A stretch of DNA of 64,000 nt, from contig NC_014550.1 in assembly GCF_000197735.1 (NCBI RefSeq), positions 1,922,001-1,986,000 on the forward strand. The letters run 5' to 3'. Below are positions 44,844-53,263 of the stretch, one piece after another. Under the pieces are notes generated by a model, which was given only the letters and a program-made list of their open reading frames with translations, was not told the DNA's origin and did no database searches. The translations under genes were made by a program, and so were the position numbers. The DNA is from Glutamicibacter arilaitensis Re117 (GTDB lineage Bacteria; Actinomycetota; Actinomycetes; Actinomycetales; Micrococcaceae). The stretch's first letter is position 1; each line of letters opens with the position of its first letter.

Positions 44844-45053
44844 TCACTTAGCGGCGTCCACGCCCAAGGCGGAACGTAATTCTTCTTCGCGGGCGGTCAT
44901 TCCCTGATGGAAGGCCTCCCAGTATTCCGAGGCACGGTCGGTGAACTTGCCGACCTGGCGGTTCAGCGCCGCCCCGGATGAAACTTCAGCGTATTTCTTG
45001 GACGCGAGCACACCAACGCCCACTCCAATCGAAACCCACAAGAGCTTTTTCAT
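44844..45053 (-). CDS. Small membrane-anchored protein before alaS
   Basis: The 69-residue product has an N-terminal hydrophobic stretch (LLWVSIGVGVGVLASKK, about 4-20), then an amphipathic charged helix (RQVGKFTDRASEYWEAFHQG) ending in REEELRSALGVDAAK. No catalytic motif is seen. It lies between a DUF948-type membrane gene and alaS on the same strand with a 19-bp gap to alaS, and is probably co-transcribed. The function is unknown. Confidence 0.75.
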   Translation of the reverse strand: MKKLLWVSIGVGVGVLASKKYAEVSSGAALNRQVGKFTDRASEYWEAFHQGMTAREEELRSALGVDAAK

Positions 45054-45133
45054 TCTAGTCTCCTTGGCGGCCAGCAGTTGGCCTCATCCTATTCAGCACG
45101 CCGATACGTGTTCGATCAAACAGCGTTGCGTCC

Positions 45134-45505
45134 TTAGCGGCTACGGCGAGCCTTGCCGCTTGGCTTGGTGTTCATCGCGACCTTCACGCCTTCGGTGAAG
45201 GCAGCCACCTTGATCAGCGGCTTGCCCACGGTAGCGGCTACCAGCGAGGACAGCGCGGAAACATTCGCGGTGGTGTCAGAAACGTTGTTCGTGATGACAT
45301 CGACCTTCTTGAGCTGGTCGTTGGTGGTCGCCACGGTGTTGGCGACTTCGCCGATCAACGGAGTAGTTCCCTCGGCCAGGTCCTTGATCGATTTGCGCAG
45401 CTCGTCGAACACCTTGCCCAACTTGATGATCGGCACTGCCAGCAGCACAACTAGTACGACAAACGCGGCGGCGGCGATGAGCCCTGCAATATCCGAACCC
45501 GACAT
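45134..45505 (-). CDS. DUF948-type membrane protein
   Basis: The 123-residue product has one N-terminal membrane helix (IAGLIAAAAFVVLVVLLAVP, about 6-25). A heptad-like region follows (KVFDELRKSIKDLAEGTTPL to ATTNDQLKKVDVITNNVSDT), matching the DUF948 pattern seen in Gram-positive general-stress and envelope proteins. It ends in a basic tail (KPSGKARRSR). It lies between rpsD and the small membrane gene before alaS. The function is unknown. Confidence 0.8.
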   Translation of the reverse strand: MSGSDIAGLIAAAAFVVLVVLLAVPIIKLGKVFDELRKSIKDLAEGTTPLIGEVANTVATTNDQLKKVDVITNNVSDTTANVSALSSLVAATVGKPLIKVAAFTEGVKVAMNTKPSGKARRSR

Positions 45506-45583
45506 GTGCTTCCTCTTCTGCTATGGGTTTTTGGTGCCAGTCCACCTTATCGAAGTCAAAGCCGATTTAGGTAGTTAAGCGAC

Positions 45584-45614
45584 AAGCCCGCAACCGGATA
45601 ACGGTTGCGGGCTT
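45584..45614 (-). terminator. Terminator after rpsD
   Basis: AAGCCCGCAACCG (45584-45596) pairs perfectly with 45602-45614 around a 5-nt loop. It lies 17 nt beyond the rpsD stop. The T-run on the minus strand is weak, so termination may be partial, letting some transcripts into the DUF948-alaS unit. Confidence 0.7.
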
Positions 45615-45631
45615 GGAACTAGCGCACGGAT

Positions 45632-46255
45632 TTAGCGTGCGTAGTACTCGACCACGAGGTTCTCTTCGCAAGTCACTGGGATCTCTGCACGCTCAGGAGC
45701 GCGCAGGAAGGTAGCCTGAAGGGCTTCCAGCTTTACGTCCAGGTAAGCTGGAGCGGCTGGGAGCACCTTCGAGTGCTCGCCGGCTGCAGCCATCTGGAAT
45801 GGAACCATCTTCTCGCTCTTCTCGTGTACGTGGATCAGCTGACCCGGCTGTACCTTGAAGGACGGACGGTCTACACGCTGGCCGTTGACCAGGATGTGGC
45901 GGTGCACAACCATCTGGCGTGCCTGCTGGATGGTGCGGGCGAAGCCTGCACGCAGAACCAGGGCATCCAGACGGGACTCGAGCAGAGCCAGCAGGTTGCC
46001 GCCGGTCTCGCCGCCGAGGCGCTTAGCTTCCTTGAAGGCGCTGAGCATCTGAGCTTCGCGGATGCCGTACTGGGCACGCAAACGCTGCTTTTCGCGCAGA
46101 CGTACTGCGTAGTCGCTGTCCTGCTTCTTACGGGCGCGGCCGTGCTGGCCTGGACCGTATGGACGGCGCTCCATGTACTTTTCAGCTTTCGGAGTCAATG
46201 CAAGGCCGAGCGCACGCGAGAGGCGTACGGTACGGCGGGCACGGGCGTTAGCCAT
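45632..46255 (-). CDS. rpsD: 30S ribosomal protein S4
   Basis: S4 nucleates assembly of the small-subunit body. The 207-residue protein begins MANARARRTVRLSRALGLAL and contains YMERRPYGPGQHGRARKKQD plus the S4 RNA-binding domain RLDALVLRAGFARTIQQARQ. It ends VTCEENLVVEYYAR. It stands apart from the alpha operon, as is common in actinobacteria. About 140 nt of possible leader lie upstream, with a -10-like TAAACT on the minus strand near 46401. Confidence 0.97.
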   Translation of the reverse strand: MANARARRTVRLSRALGLALTPKAEKYMERRPYGPGQHGRARKKQDSDYAVRLREKQRLRAQYGIREAQMLSAFKEAKRLGGETGGNLLALLESRLDALVLRAGFARTIQQARQMVVHRHILVNGQRVDRPSFKVQPGQLIHVHEKSEKMVPFQMAAAGEHSKVLPAAPAYLDVKLEALQATFLRAPERAEIPVTCEENLVVEYYAR

Positions 46256-46441
46256 AATGTGTCCCTTTCGATTAGCGACGGTATCTACTGGCCTCCAGGT
46301 GGGAGAGTGTGTGGGCGTCGCGTCCCTGCTTCACTTCAACTCCGTCGCACAATCGATTACTCGGTTGCCAGATGGAGCTTGCCAGCCAAAGATCAAGTTT
46401 ACACGATACGGCAGCAGCTTTAACTGAGGCTTAGCGCACAA

Positions 46442-47848
46442 TCAGCGCTTGGGCTTGGAGCGCTGCCGATCTTTGCCCCGGACGATCTCGCGCAGCCTGG
46501 CCAGCCTGGCCTTGATGCCTTTTTCGGCCCCGTTCTCGGTCGGCGTGTAGTAGTCGGTACCCAGCAGGTCATCGGGCAGGTACTGCTGGGTGGCGATCGA
46601 GTGCGGTGCATCGTGGGCGTAGATATAACCCACACCGTGGCCCAGCTGCTTGGCACCGGGATAGTGCGCATCGCGCAGGTGGTCGGGAACCAGCGAGCCC
46701 TTGCCCTCGGATACGTCGGCCAGGGCCGCATTGATCGCGTTGTACGAAGCGTTGGACTTCGGTGCGGTCGCCAGGTGCACGGCGGCTTGGCCGAGCATGA
46801 TCCGCGCTTCGGGCATGCCGGTCAGCTGCACTGATTGGGCGACGGCGACGGCCACGGGAAGTGCGGTGGGGTCGGCCATTCCGATATCTTCGGAGGCCGA
46901 GATCATCAGCCGGCGGGCGATGAACCGGGGGTCCTCCCCCGCTGAGAGCATGCGCGCCAGGTAGTGCAGGGCCGCGTCCACATCGGAGCCGCGGATGGAC
47001 TTGATGAATGCGGAAATGATGTCGTAGTGCTGGTCGCCGTCCTTGTCGTAGCGCTGGACCGCTTGGTCCATGGCCAGCTGGACGTGATCCGCGGTGATCT
47101 GCACCGGCGGGGCCACGCCAGCTCCGGCGGCGTTCCAGGCCACTGCCCCGGCAGCTTCCAGCACGGTCAGCGAGCGGCGGGCATCGCCCTGGGCCAGCCG
47201 GACGATGGCATCGCGCTGCTCCTCTTCGAGGATCACCTGGTCGTTGAAGCCGCGTTCGTCAGATACGGCGCGTTCAAGCAGGGTCGACAGGTCACCGTCG
47301 GTCAGCGGACGCAAGGTCAGTAGCAGCGAACGCGAGAGCAGCGGGGAGATCACCGAGAAGGACGGATTTTCCGTTGTCGCAGCCACCAGCACCACCACGC
47401 GGTTTTCCACCCCGGGCAGCAAGGCATCTTGCTGGGCCTTGTTGAAGCGGTGGATCTCATCGAGGAACAAAACGGTGGTGACCCCGCGCAGGTCGCGGTC
47501 GTCCTTGGCCTGCTCGATGACCCGGCGTACGTCCTTCACCCCGGCGGTGATCGCCGAGAGTTCGACGAATTTGCGGTCGGTAGCGCGGGCGATCACATGG
47601 GCGATGGTCGTTTTGCCGATGCCCGGAGGCCCGTAGAGGATCACGCTGGCCGGACCGGCCAAGCCGGTCTCCGGGTTTTCGGCAAGCTGGCGCAAAGGTG
47701 AGCCGGGACCGAGCAGGTGCTGCTGGCCTACCAGTTCGTCCAGCGACTTGGGACGCATGCGCACCGCAAGAGGCGGACGCGGCCGGTTGACTTGGGGCTC
47801 GCGTGCTTCGCGCGGATCATCGGACAGGGAATCGAACAAATCGCTCAC
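46442..47848 (-). CDS. rarA: Replication-associated recombination protein A (RarA/MgsA)
   Basis: RarA is an AAA+ ATPase acting at stalled forks and interacting with SSB and the clamp loader. The 468-residue protein has [20 protein letters not shown] near residue 31, Walker [11 protein letters not shown] (72-81), Walker [21 protein letters not shown], sensor region [18 protein letters not shown] and the C-terminal MgsA domain ([20 protein letters not shown]). It is divergent from dtd, 89 bp apart. Confidence 0.95.
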   Translation of the reverse strand: MSDLFDSLSDDPREAREPQVNRPRPPLAVRMRPKSLDELVGQQHLLGPGSPLRQLAENPETGLAGPASVILYGPPGIGKTTIAHVIARATDRKFVELSAITAGVKDVRRVIEQAKDDRDLRGVTTVLFLDEIHRFNKAQQDALLPGVENRVVVLVAATTENPSFSVISPLLSRSLLLTLRPLTDGDLSTLLERAVSDERGFNDQVILEEEQRDAIVRLAQGDARRSLTVLEAAGAVAWNAAGAGVAPPVQITADHVQLAMDQAVQRYDKDGDQHYDIISAFIKSIRGSDVDAALHYLARMLSAGEDPRFIARRLMISASEDIGMADPTALPVAVAVAQSVQLTGMPEARIMLGQAAVHLATAPKSNASYNAINAALADVSEGKGSLVPDHLRDAHYPGAKQLGHGVGYIYAHDAPHSIATQQYLPDDLLGTDYYTPTENGAEKGIKARLARLREIVRGKDRQRSKPKR

Positions 47849-47937
47849 CTGCTAAGCCTACCGATATTCTGGGAGTTGCGCGGTGCATGCCAACACGCCA
47901 CCGCCGACACATATTGCCTCTTGAAAGGACTTGCTCC

Positions 47938-48375
47938 ATGCGCGCCGTCGTCCAGGTCGCCAGCACCGCCCACGTCGAAGTTGGAGGGGAGATCACCGGC
48001 CGGTTGGACTCCCCCGGGCTGGTGATCCTGCTGGGCGTGACTCACGATGACGATCAGGCCACCGCGCGCAAGGTCGCCCAGAAGATCTGGCAGCTGCGCA
48101 TTTTGGAGGATGAAACCTCCGCTGCCAGCATTAATGCCCCGCTCTTGGTGATCAGCCAGTTCACCCTCTACGGTTCGGTGCGCAAGGGGCGCCGGCCTTC
48201 GTGGTCCAATGCGGCACCAGGGCCGGTGAGCGAGCCGTTGTACGAATACTTCGTGGCTTACTTGCGGGAACTGGGTGCGAGCGTTCAGACCGGCGTATTT
48301 GGCGCGATGATGAATGTCTCGCTGACCAATACCGGTCCGTTCACGATGATCGTCGACTCGGCAGACCTCCCCTAG
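47938..48375 (+). CDS. dtd: D-aminoacyl-tRNA deacylase
   Basis: DTD hydrolyses D-amino acids from tRNAs. From ATG 47938 (GAAAGGA about 8 nt upstream) it has 145 residues. It starts MRAVVQVASTAHVEVGGEIT and has the catalytic motif SQFTLYG (73-79) followed by KGRRPSW. The C-terminal cross-subunit Gly-cisPro motif is NTGPFT (about 131-136). Its stop overlaps the padR-like stop on the opposite strand in a shared CTAG. Confidence 0.95.
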   Translation: MRAVVQVASTAHVEVGGEITGRLDSPGLVILLGVTHDDDQATARKVAQKIWQLRILEDETSAASINAPLLVISQFTLYGSVRKGRRPSWSNAAPGPVSEPLYEYFVAYLRELGASVQTGVFGAMMNVSLTNTGPFTMIVDSADLP

Positions 48376-48701
48376 CGGCCGGTGCTCTGTACCAGTTTGG
48401 TCAGTTGCTCGAAGCTGGCTCGTTGCTCGGCTAGTTCTACCCGACCGGCGGCGGCTAGTTCATAGACCTTGCGCCCCGGCCCGCCTTGGCCTTCTTGCCA
48501 CCGGGTTTCCACGAGACCCGCGGCTTCCAGCTTCGCCAATGCGGGGTACAGCGTTGCGCCTTTGAGCGGGCCGAAACCGCGTTCTTGCAGGGACTTGGAC
48601 AGGGCATAGCCGTGAGCGTGGCCGTTGGAGAGCTCAGCGAGCAGGAGCATCGGGAGCATGGCGCGTTGCCAGCTGCCAGGAAATGGCGAGTCCTTACTCA
48701 T
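48372..48701 (-). CDS. PadR-family transcriptional regulator
   Basis: The 109-residue protein is a short PadR-type winged-helix regulator: MLPMLLLAELSNGHAHGYAL (15-34), LKGATLYPALAKLEAAGLVE (46-65, recognition helix) and GPGRKVYELAAAGRVELAEQ (74-93). The ATG at 48701 overlaps the preceding membrane-protein stop by 8 bp, so it is translated after its probable target gene rather than before it. It probably controls the palindrome at 49836-49856. Confidence 0.9.
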   Translation of the reverse strand: MSKDSPFPGSWQRAMLPMLLLAELSNGHAHGYALSKSLQERGFGPLKGATLYPALAKLEAAGLVETRWQEGQGGPGRKVYELAAAGRVELAEQRASFEQLTKLVQSTGR

Positions 48702-49812
48702 CGCGGCCTTCTTCCATACCGCGGACTTGGGCGCGCCTTTCAGCAAGCTTGGATTCCACGTATTCTGCGCGATTCGCCGGACGCAACTCGTAGAGGGTCA
48801 CCGCAACAAAAATCAGAAGGCATGCCGCGAAGAAGATATCCCATCCGCTGCGGTCTGGGGCGATCGCCTCCGGCACGAGGCTGAAGCTGTAGAGGCCCAC
48901 TACGGCTAGCGGCAGCAGGCGGCGTAGCAACCAGCGTCGCTTCAGCGCTGTGCCGGTGTTCACTGACAGGCCGATGGCGAATTCGCCCGGCGTGCCGAAC
49001 TCTTGCGCAATGCTGGCCCCGCCGCCCTCCATGCTCATAGTTGACCAGTGCTCGCGGGCAGGTTCCAGAGCGGACGCCGCTTCCCTGCTTCGCATTCCGT
49101 AGCGCCCGCGCAGCAATCGAGTGGTTTCGACAAACCACGCTTCTGGATCCGTGAAAGCGCAGGCGCCACCGCGTACTGGTTCAGTCTCATCATTCCATGG
49201 CAGCCAGAACACACCGACAGCCAGGGCTATGCCGAGAATCGGCGCCAGCCAATTGGGCAGCGGCATGGCCTCTTCACCGCCGAATACCGCGATCAGTACG
49301 GCTGCTGCGATGGAAACCGCAATTCCGGACAACCCCAGCACCCATGATCGCGCGAATTTGCCTTTCAAACGGTAGAACCACCACAGGTGCCCTGATAAGG
49401 CGATTCCCGTGCCTGCAGTCAGGGCCGCCAGTTGCCAGAAGTGCCACGAGTTCGACATCCATCCGTCGCGGAATGCGACCCACGTGCCAAAACCGGTGCA
49501 CAGCAGGCCAACAACGAGCCCGAGGCCAGCCAGGAGCAGCAAACTGCTGTTGATCGGCATCTCCGAATCCGCGAGTTGCTGCGGAGTCAGGCGCGCGAAA
49601 GCCCGGGCTTCGCCGAATTCAGCGGGATCACCAAAGAGTTCTTCTGCGCTTTGACCGCTGTCGCGGATCGCATCCAGCGCTTTGCCCAATTCCGCTGCGC
49701 ACTGGGAATCGTTCAGCTCCTTCCACCACATCGCGATGTTGAAGTCCTGCGCCCATTGGCGGTCGCTTTCAGGGTAGAGCTCGATGATGTCATTGGGTTC
49801 TGCCGAGGCCAA
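48694..49812 (-). CDS. Multi-pass membrane protein paired with a PadR regulator
   Basis: The 372-residue protein has a soluble helical N-terminus (about 1-85; HAAS/DUF1700-like: YPESDRQWAQDFNIAMWWKE, GQSAEELFGDPAEFGEARAF). Five or six membrane helices follow, the first at about 88-112 and the last two around 310-350, and the tail is charged. The start is TTG at 49812 with GGAG 5 nt upstream. Proteins with a HAAS-like domain beside PadR regulators are common in Gram-positive bacteria and their role is unclear. The promoter region is bordered by the IS insertion 64 bp upstream. Confidence 0.75.
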   Translation of the reverse strand: MASAEPNDIIELYPESDRQWAQDFNIAMWWKELNDSQCAAELGKALDAIRDSGQSAEELFGDPAEFGEARAFARLTPQQLADSEMPINSSLLLLAGLGLVVGLLCTGFGTWVAFRDGWMSNSWHFWQLAALTAGTGIALSGHLWWFYRLKGKFARSWVLGLSGIAVSIAAAVLIAVFGGEEAMPLPNWLAPILGIALAVGVFWLPWNDETEPVRGGACAFTDPEAWFVETTRLLRGRYGMRSREAASALEPAREHWSTMSMEGGGASIAQEFGTPGEFAIGLSVNTGTALKRRWLLRRLLPLAVVGLYSFSLVPEAIAPDRSGWDIFFAACLLIFVAVTLYELRPANRAEYVESKLAERRAQVRGMEEGRDE

Positions 49813-49835
49813 GTGCTCTCCTGGGATCTAAATAT

Positions 49836-49856
49836 CTAGGTTGAAAACCAACCTAG
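49836..49856. promoter_or_regulatory. Palindromic operator, probably for the PadR regulator
   Basis: CTAGGTTG-AAAAC-CAACCTAG is an 8-bp perfect inverted repeat, with weaker symmetry continuing into the AT-rich flanks (ATAT/GTAT). It lies 24 bp upstream of the membrane-protein start and overlaps the likely promoter, as expected for PadR autorepression. Assignment to PadR is by context. Confidence 0.55.
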
Positions 49857-49867
49857 TATTAAAACCA

Positions 49868-49875
49868 TCTTTAAT
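49868..49875. repeat. Left 8-bp target-site duplication of the ISL3 element
   Basis: TCTTTAAT directly abuts the left inverted repeat and is identical to 51294-51301. Confidence 0.92.
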
Positions 49876-51293
49876 GGCTCTTAAAAGTTAAGCGTGGTGC
49901 AGGATGTTCAGCACGGCCGTAGGCCCGCCGTGTACAACAATATCCGAAGCCGATAATGACCATGATTCCGATAGCCTCGACCGATGCGTTTCAGGTTCTT
50001 CGCCGTCAGGTTCGCCGCCTCGCTCCGGGCGTTGGTCAACCTCGTTCGTACGAACACCAGCAGCTCCCGCCGCCAGGCGGTCAACGTGCGGAACAATGTT
50101 TTCGCCTCGGTCATTTTTGTGGCCTTCACTGATTTCTCCAGCACCGCCCACCGGGACTGGAATTCATGGATATCAGCGGTTTTCAGCAGTTGCCGCACGT
50201 GTTCCTTGATTCCATAGATCACTCCGAGTTCCGGGTCTGATTCAAGGATCAGCTTCAGCCGTTCCACCTGCTTGATCGACAGGTTCTCTAAGTTGCAGGT
50301 TAGTAGCTTCCGGTACTTGTAGGCCGGATCCGTGGCCCTGCCACGGCGTTCGTGCACTTCGTGGGAACGGCGGCGGCGGACCTGGGTGATCATCAGATTC
50401 GCCCGGGCGATCACGTGGAAATGGTCCACGCTGACCTTCGCCTTGGGCAGATTCTCACGCACCGCTTTGCGGAACTCGGCAGACATGTCGATCGCGACGT
50501 ACTGCACCCGTTGGCGCCAATACCGTGGCCGGTTCTTCAACCACTTCTTTACCGCTGTTCCGCGGCGTCCGTCCACGATATCCAGGATCTTTCCGGTGTC
50601 CAGATCGGTGAAGACGATGGACCACGGCTCAATCCGAACGACTTTCCCGGTCCGGCCAAGGGCGTAGCGGACTTTGCGGAACCGGTGCTCATCGATGCCC
50701 AGGCGCCGGATGAACATCCGGTCCACATTCCCGACGAGTTCACCGACGGTGGTCAGTCGGGCCATGACCGTTGGCCATGACACCCCATGCGCTGCGGCGA
50801 CCCGGGACACGGCTCGCAGTTCGCAGCTCATCTCGTCCACGAGCCGTTGGGAGAGCCTGGTGGTGATCCGTGCGCGGAAGGGCAGTTGCTCGGTGGTTTG
50901 CACGAACGAACGGCGTTCGCAGGCAGGTTCTTGGCAGGCCATGCGGCGTTTGCGTACCAACACCTGCAGGTCGTCACCGCCGGCGGGCAGGTCCTTGACC
51001 TGGTGCACCGGCCTTGCTTGGATTCGGGTAGTCAGTACCCCGCAGGAGGGGCAAGCGGCTTCGGTTTCGATGGGCTCAACAAGTACCTGCCGTCCGGCAA
51101 GTTCCTGAGTCACGGTGATGACGCGGTAGTCGGTGAGGTTCAACAGAATCGACGCAGCATCGATTCGGCCGGTATCCTTGATCACGGCTCGTAGTTCCTT
51201 GCGTATGAATTGTTTTAGTCAACATCCATTTTCGCAGAAGGGACTGCGAGCCTTACTTCTTTTTCGGGTCACCACGCTAAAAATCGAAGAGCC
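49876..51293 (-). mobile_element. Complete ISL3-family insertion sequence (1418 bp)
   Basis: The element is bounded by 24-bp imperfect inverted repeats (49876-49899 and 51270-51293). They share GGCTCTT at the outer end and AGCGTGGTG at the inner end, with 19 of 24 bases matching. An 8-bp direct duplication TCTTTAAT flanks both ends exactly, the target size expected for ISL3. The single transposase is intact. The unchanged duplication and intact frame indicate fairly recent insertion. It lies between the aspS terminator and the PadR-operon promoter. Confidence 0.95.
49908..51185 (-). CDS. ISL3-family transposase
   Basis: The 425-residue DDE transposase has an N-terminal zinc-finger-like region (CPSCG near 46; CQEPACERR near 85) and a helix-turn-helix around VSRVAAAHGVSWPTVMARL. 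Catalytic Asp residues are in YVAIDMSAEFRKAV and VSVDHFHVIARAN. The C-terminal Glu motif is RSEAANLTAKNLKRIGRGYR, then NHGHYRLR. Length is typical of full-length ISL3 enzymes and no frameshift is seen. It cuts and pastes the surrounding 1418-bp element. Confidence 0.95.
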   Translation of the reverse strand: MIKDTGRIDAASILLNLTDYRVITVTQELAGRQVLVEPIETEAACPSCGVLTTRIQARPVHQVKDLPAGGDDLQVLVRKRRMACQEPACERRSFVQTTEQLPFRARITTRLSQRLVDEMSCELRAVSRVAAAHGVSWPTVMARLTTVGELVGNVDRMFIRRLGIDEHRFRKVRYALGRTGKVVRIEPWSIVFTDLDTGKILDIVDGRRGTAVKKWLKNRPRYWRQRVQYVAIDMSAEFRKAVRENLPKAKVSVDHFHVIARANLMITQVRRRRSHEVHERRGRATDPAYKYRKLLTCNLENLSIKQVERLKLILESDPELGVIYGIKEHVRQLLKTADIHEFQSRWAVLEKSVKATKMTEAKTLFRTLTAWRRELLVFVRTRLTNARSEAANLTAKNLKRIGRGYRNHGHYRLRILLYTAGLRPC

Positions 51294-51301
51294 TCTTTAA
51301 T
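51294..51301. repeat. Right 8-bp target-site duplication of the ISL3 element
   Basis: TCTTTAAT directly follows the right inverted repeat and is identical to 49868-49875. Confidence 0.92.
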
Positions 51302-51324
51302 CTACTTTTTGGCCTATTCCATGC

Positions 51325-51372
51325 AAAAAAGTAGCCGGATCGAACGCATGAATAGGTTCAATCCGGCTACTT
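51325..51372 (-). terminator. Intrinsic terminator after aspS
   Basis: AAGTAGCCGGATCGAAC (51329-51345) pairs with GTTCAATCCGGCTACTT (51356-51372) with one G-U pair. On the minus strand it is followed by TTTTTT. It lies 15 nt past the aspS stop and about 30 bp from the IS edge, so the IS did not damage it. Confidence 0.92.
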
Positions 51373-51386
51373 GAAGCTGCGAAAGC

Positions 51387-53174
51387 CTACTTGGCTTCGG
51401 TCTCTTCGGCCTTCTTCTTCTCAGGCTTGAAGTCGATGCCTGCTTCCTTGCGCTGCTGCGGGGTGATTGGCGCAGGAGCCGAGGTCAGCGGATCGAAACC
51501 GCCACCGGTCTTCGGGAAGGCGATGACGTCGCGGATGGACTCCGAGTTGGTCAGCAGCTGCAGCACGCGGTCCCAGCCCAGTGCGATGCCGCCATGTGGT
51601 GGGGCCCCGTACTTGAAGCCTTCAAGCAGGAAGCCGAACTGGGTGTCAGCCTGCTCCTGGGTTACGCCCATGAGCTTGAAGACGCGCTCCTGAACGTCGC
51701 GCTGGTGGATACGGATCGAACCGCCGCCGATTTCGTTGCCGTTGCACACGATGTCGTAGGCGTAGGACAGTGCCGAAGCCGGATCGGTGTCGAAGGTGTC
51801 CATGAACTCTGGCTTAGGGCTGGTGAACGCGTGGTGCACAGCGGTCCAAGCGCCAGCGCCCACGGCCACATCGCCCGAGGCAACAGCGTCCGACGCGGCT
51901 TCGAACATTGGTGCGTCGACGATCCAGACGAAAGCCCAGTCGCCTTCCTTGATCAAACCGGTGCGGTGGCCGATCTCGACACGGACCGAACCGAGCAGTG
52001 CGCGGGATTCGTTCTTCTTGCCAGCCGAGAAGAAGATGCAGTCGCCAGCGCTTGCGCCGGTAGCTGCGGCCAGTCCGGCCTTCTCTTCATCGGACAGGTT
52101 CTTGGCCACTGGGCCAGCCAGCTCGCCATCTTCCTTGATCAATACATAGGCAAGGCCCTTGGCACCGCGCTGCTTTGCGAATTCCTGCCAGGCATCCAGG
52201 GTGCGGCGAGGCTGCGATGCGCCGCCAGGCATGACCACGGCGCCGACGTACTCGGACTGGAAGACCTTGAAGGAGGTGTTCGCGAAGTACTCGGTCATTT
52301 CGGTCAGTTCCAGGCCGAAGCGCAGATCCGGCTTGTCCGAACCGTACTTGGCCATGGCCTCCGAGTACGCCATGCGGCGGATCGGGGTCGGCACCTGAAC
52401 GTCGATCAGGTTCCACAGTTCGGTAACCAGCTTTTCGCCCAGCTCGATGATGTCATCTTCCTCGACGAACGAAGCCTCGATGTCCAGCTGGGTGAACTCC
52501 GGCTGGCGGTCCGCGCGGAAGTCCTCATCGCGGTAGCAGCGGGCGATCTGGTAGTACTTCTCGAAGCCGCCGACCTGCAGCAGCTGCTTGAACAGCTGCG
52601 GGGACTGGGGCAAGGCGTACCAGCTGCCCGGGGTCAGGCGTGCCGGCACGACGAAGTCGCGGGCGCCTTCCGGGGTGGAGCGGGTCAGCGTCGGGGTTTC
52701 GATCTCGATGTAGCCCTGGTCGTGCAGCAGGTTGCGTGCCACGCGGTTGGCCTCGGAGCGCAGGCGGATGTTGCGGGCCGGGGTCGGGCGGCGCAGGTCC
52801 AGGTAGCGGTGGCGCAGGCGCGCTTCCTCGCCGACCTCGACGTGCTCGTCAACCTGGAATGGCAACGGTGCGGCGGTGTTCAGCACGGTCACGGTTTCGG
52901 CGATGACCTCGATCTGCCCCGTAGGCAGGTTCGGGTTCTCGTTGCCCTCCGGGCGGCGCTCGACGGTGCCGAGAATCTGCAGCACGAACTCATTGCGCAG
53001 CGGATGGAAATCCTCTTCATCGCGCACGACCACCTGGGCTACGCCCGAGGCATCACGCAAATCCAAGAAGGCGACACCACCGTGGTCACGGCGACGTGCA
53101 ACCCAGCCGGTGAGGGTGACCTGCTGTCCAATGTGCTCGGCGTTCAAGACGCCCAGCTGATGAGTGCGTAGCAC
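51387..53174 (-). CDS. aspS: Aspartyl-tRNA synthetase
   Basis: AspS charges tRNA-Asp and possibly tRNA-Asn. The 595-residue class IIb enzyme has an N-terminal OB fold ([20 protein letters not shown]), [20 protein letters not shown], motif 2 [20 protein letters not shown], the bacterial insertion domain and motif 3 [14 protein letters not shown]. The C-terminal tail is Lys/Glu-rich. Length is normal for bacterial AspS. It lies 89 bp after hisS. Confidence 0.97.
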   Translation of the reverse strand: MLRTHQLGVLNAEHIGQQVTLTGWVARRRDHGGVAFLDLRDASGVAQVVVRDEEDFHPLRNEFVLQILGTVERRPEGNENPNLPTGQIEVIAETVTVLNTAAPLPFQVDEHVEVGEEARLRHRYLDLRRPTPARNIRLRSEANRVARNLLHDQGYIEIETPTLTRSTPEGARDFVVPARLTPGSWYALPQSPQLFKQLLQVGGFEKYYQIARCYRDEDFRADRQPEFTQLDIEASFVEEDDIIELGEKLVTELWNLIDVQVPTPIRRMAYSEAMAKYGSDKPDLRFGLELTEMTEYFANTSFKVFQSEYVGAVVMPGGASQPRRTLDAWQEFAKQRGAKGLAYVLIKEDGELAGPVAKNLSDEEKAGLAAATGASAGDCIFFSAGKKNESRALLGSVRVEIGHRTGLIKEGDWAFVWIVDAPMFEAASDAVASGDVAVGAGAWTAVHHAFTSPKPEFMDTFDTDPASALSYAYDIVCNGNEIGGGSIRIHQRDVQERVFKLMGVTQEQADTQFGFLLEGFKYGAPPHGGIALGWDRVLQLLTNSESIRDVIAFPKTGGGFDPLTSAPAPITPQQRKEAGIDFKPEKKKAEETEAK

Positions 53175-53263
53175 TACGATCCTTTCGGTCGGTTGGGAAA
53201 GTTTCTCCCCATGAAGTTTAGTGCACCATAACTAGTGCGGGTGCGGGCGGCGAAGCCCGAAAA

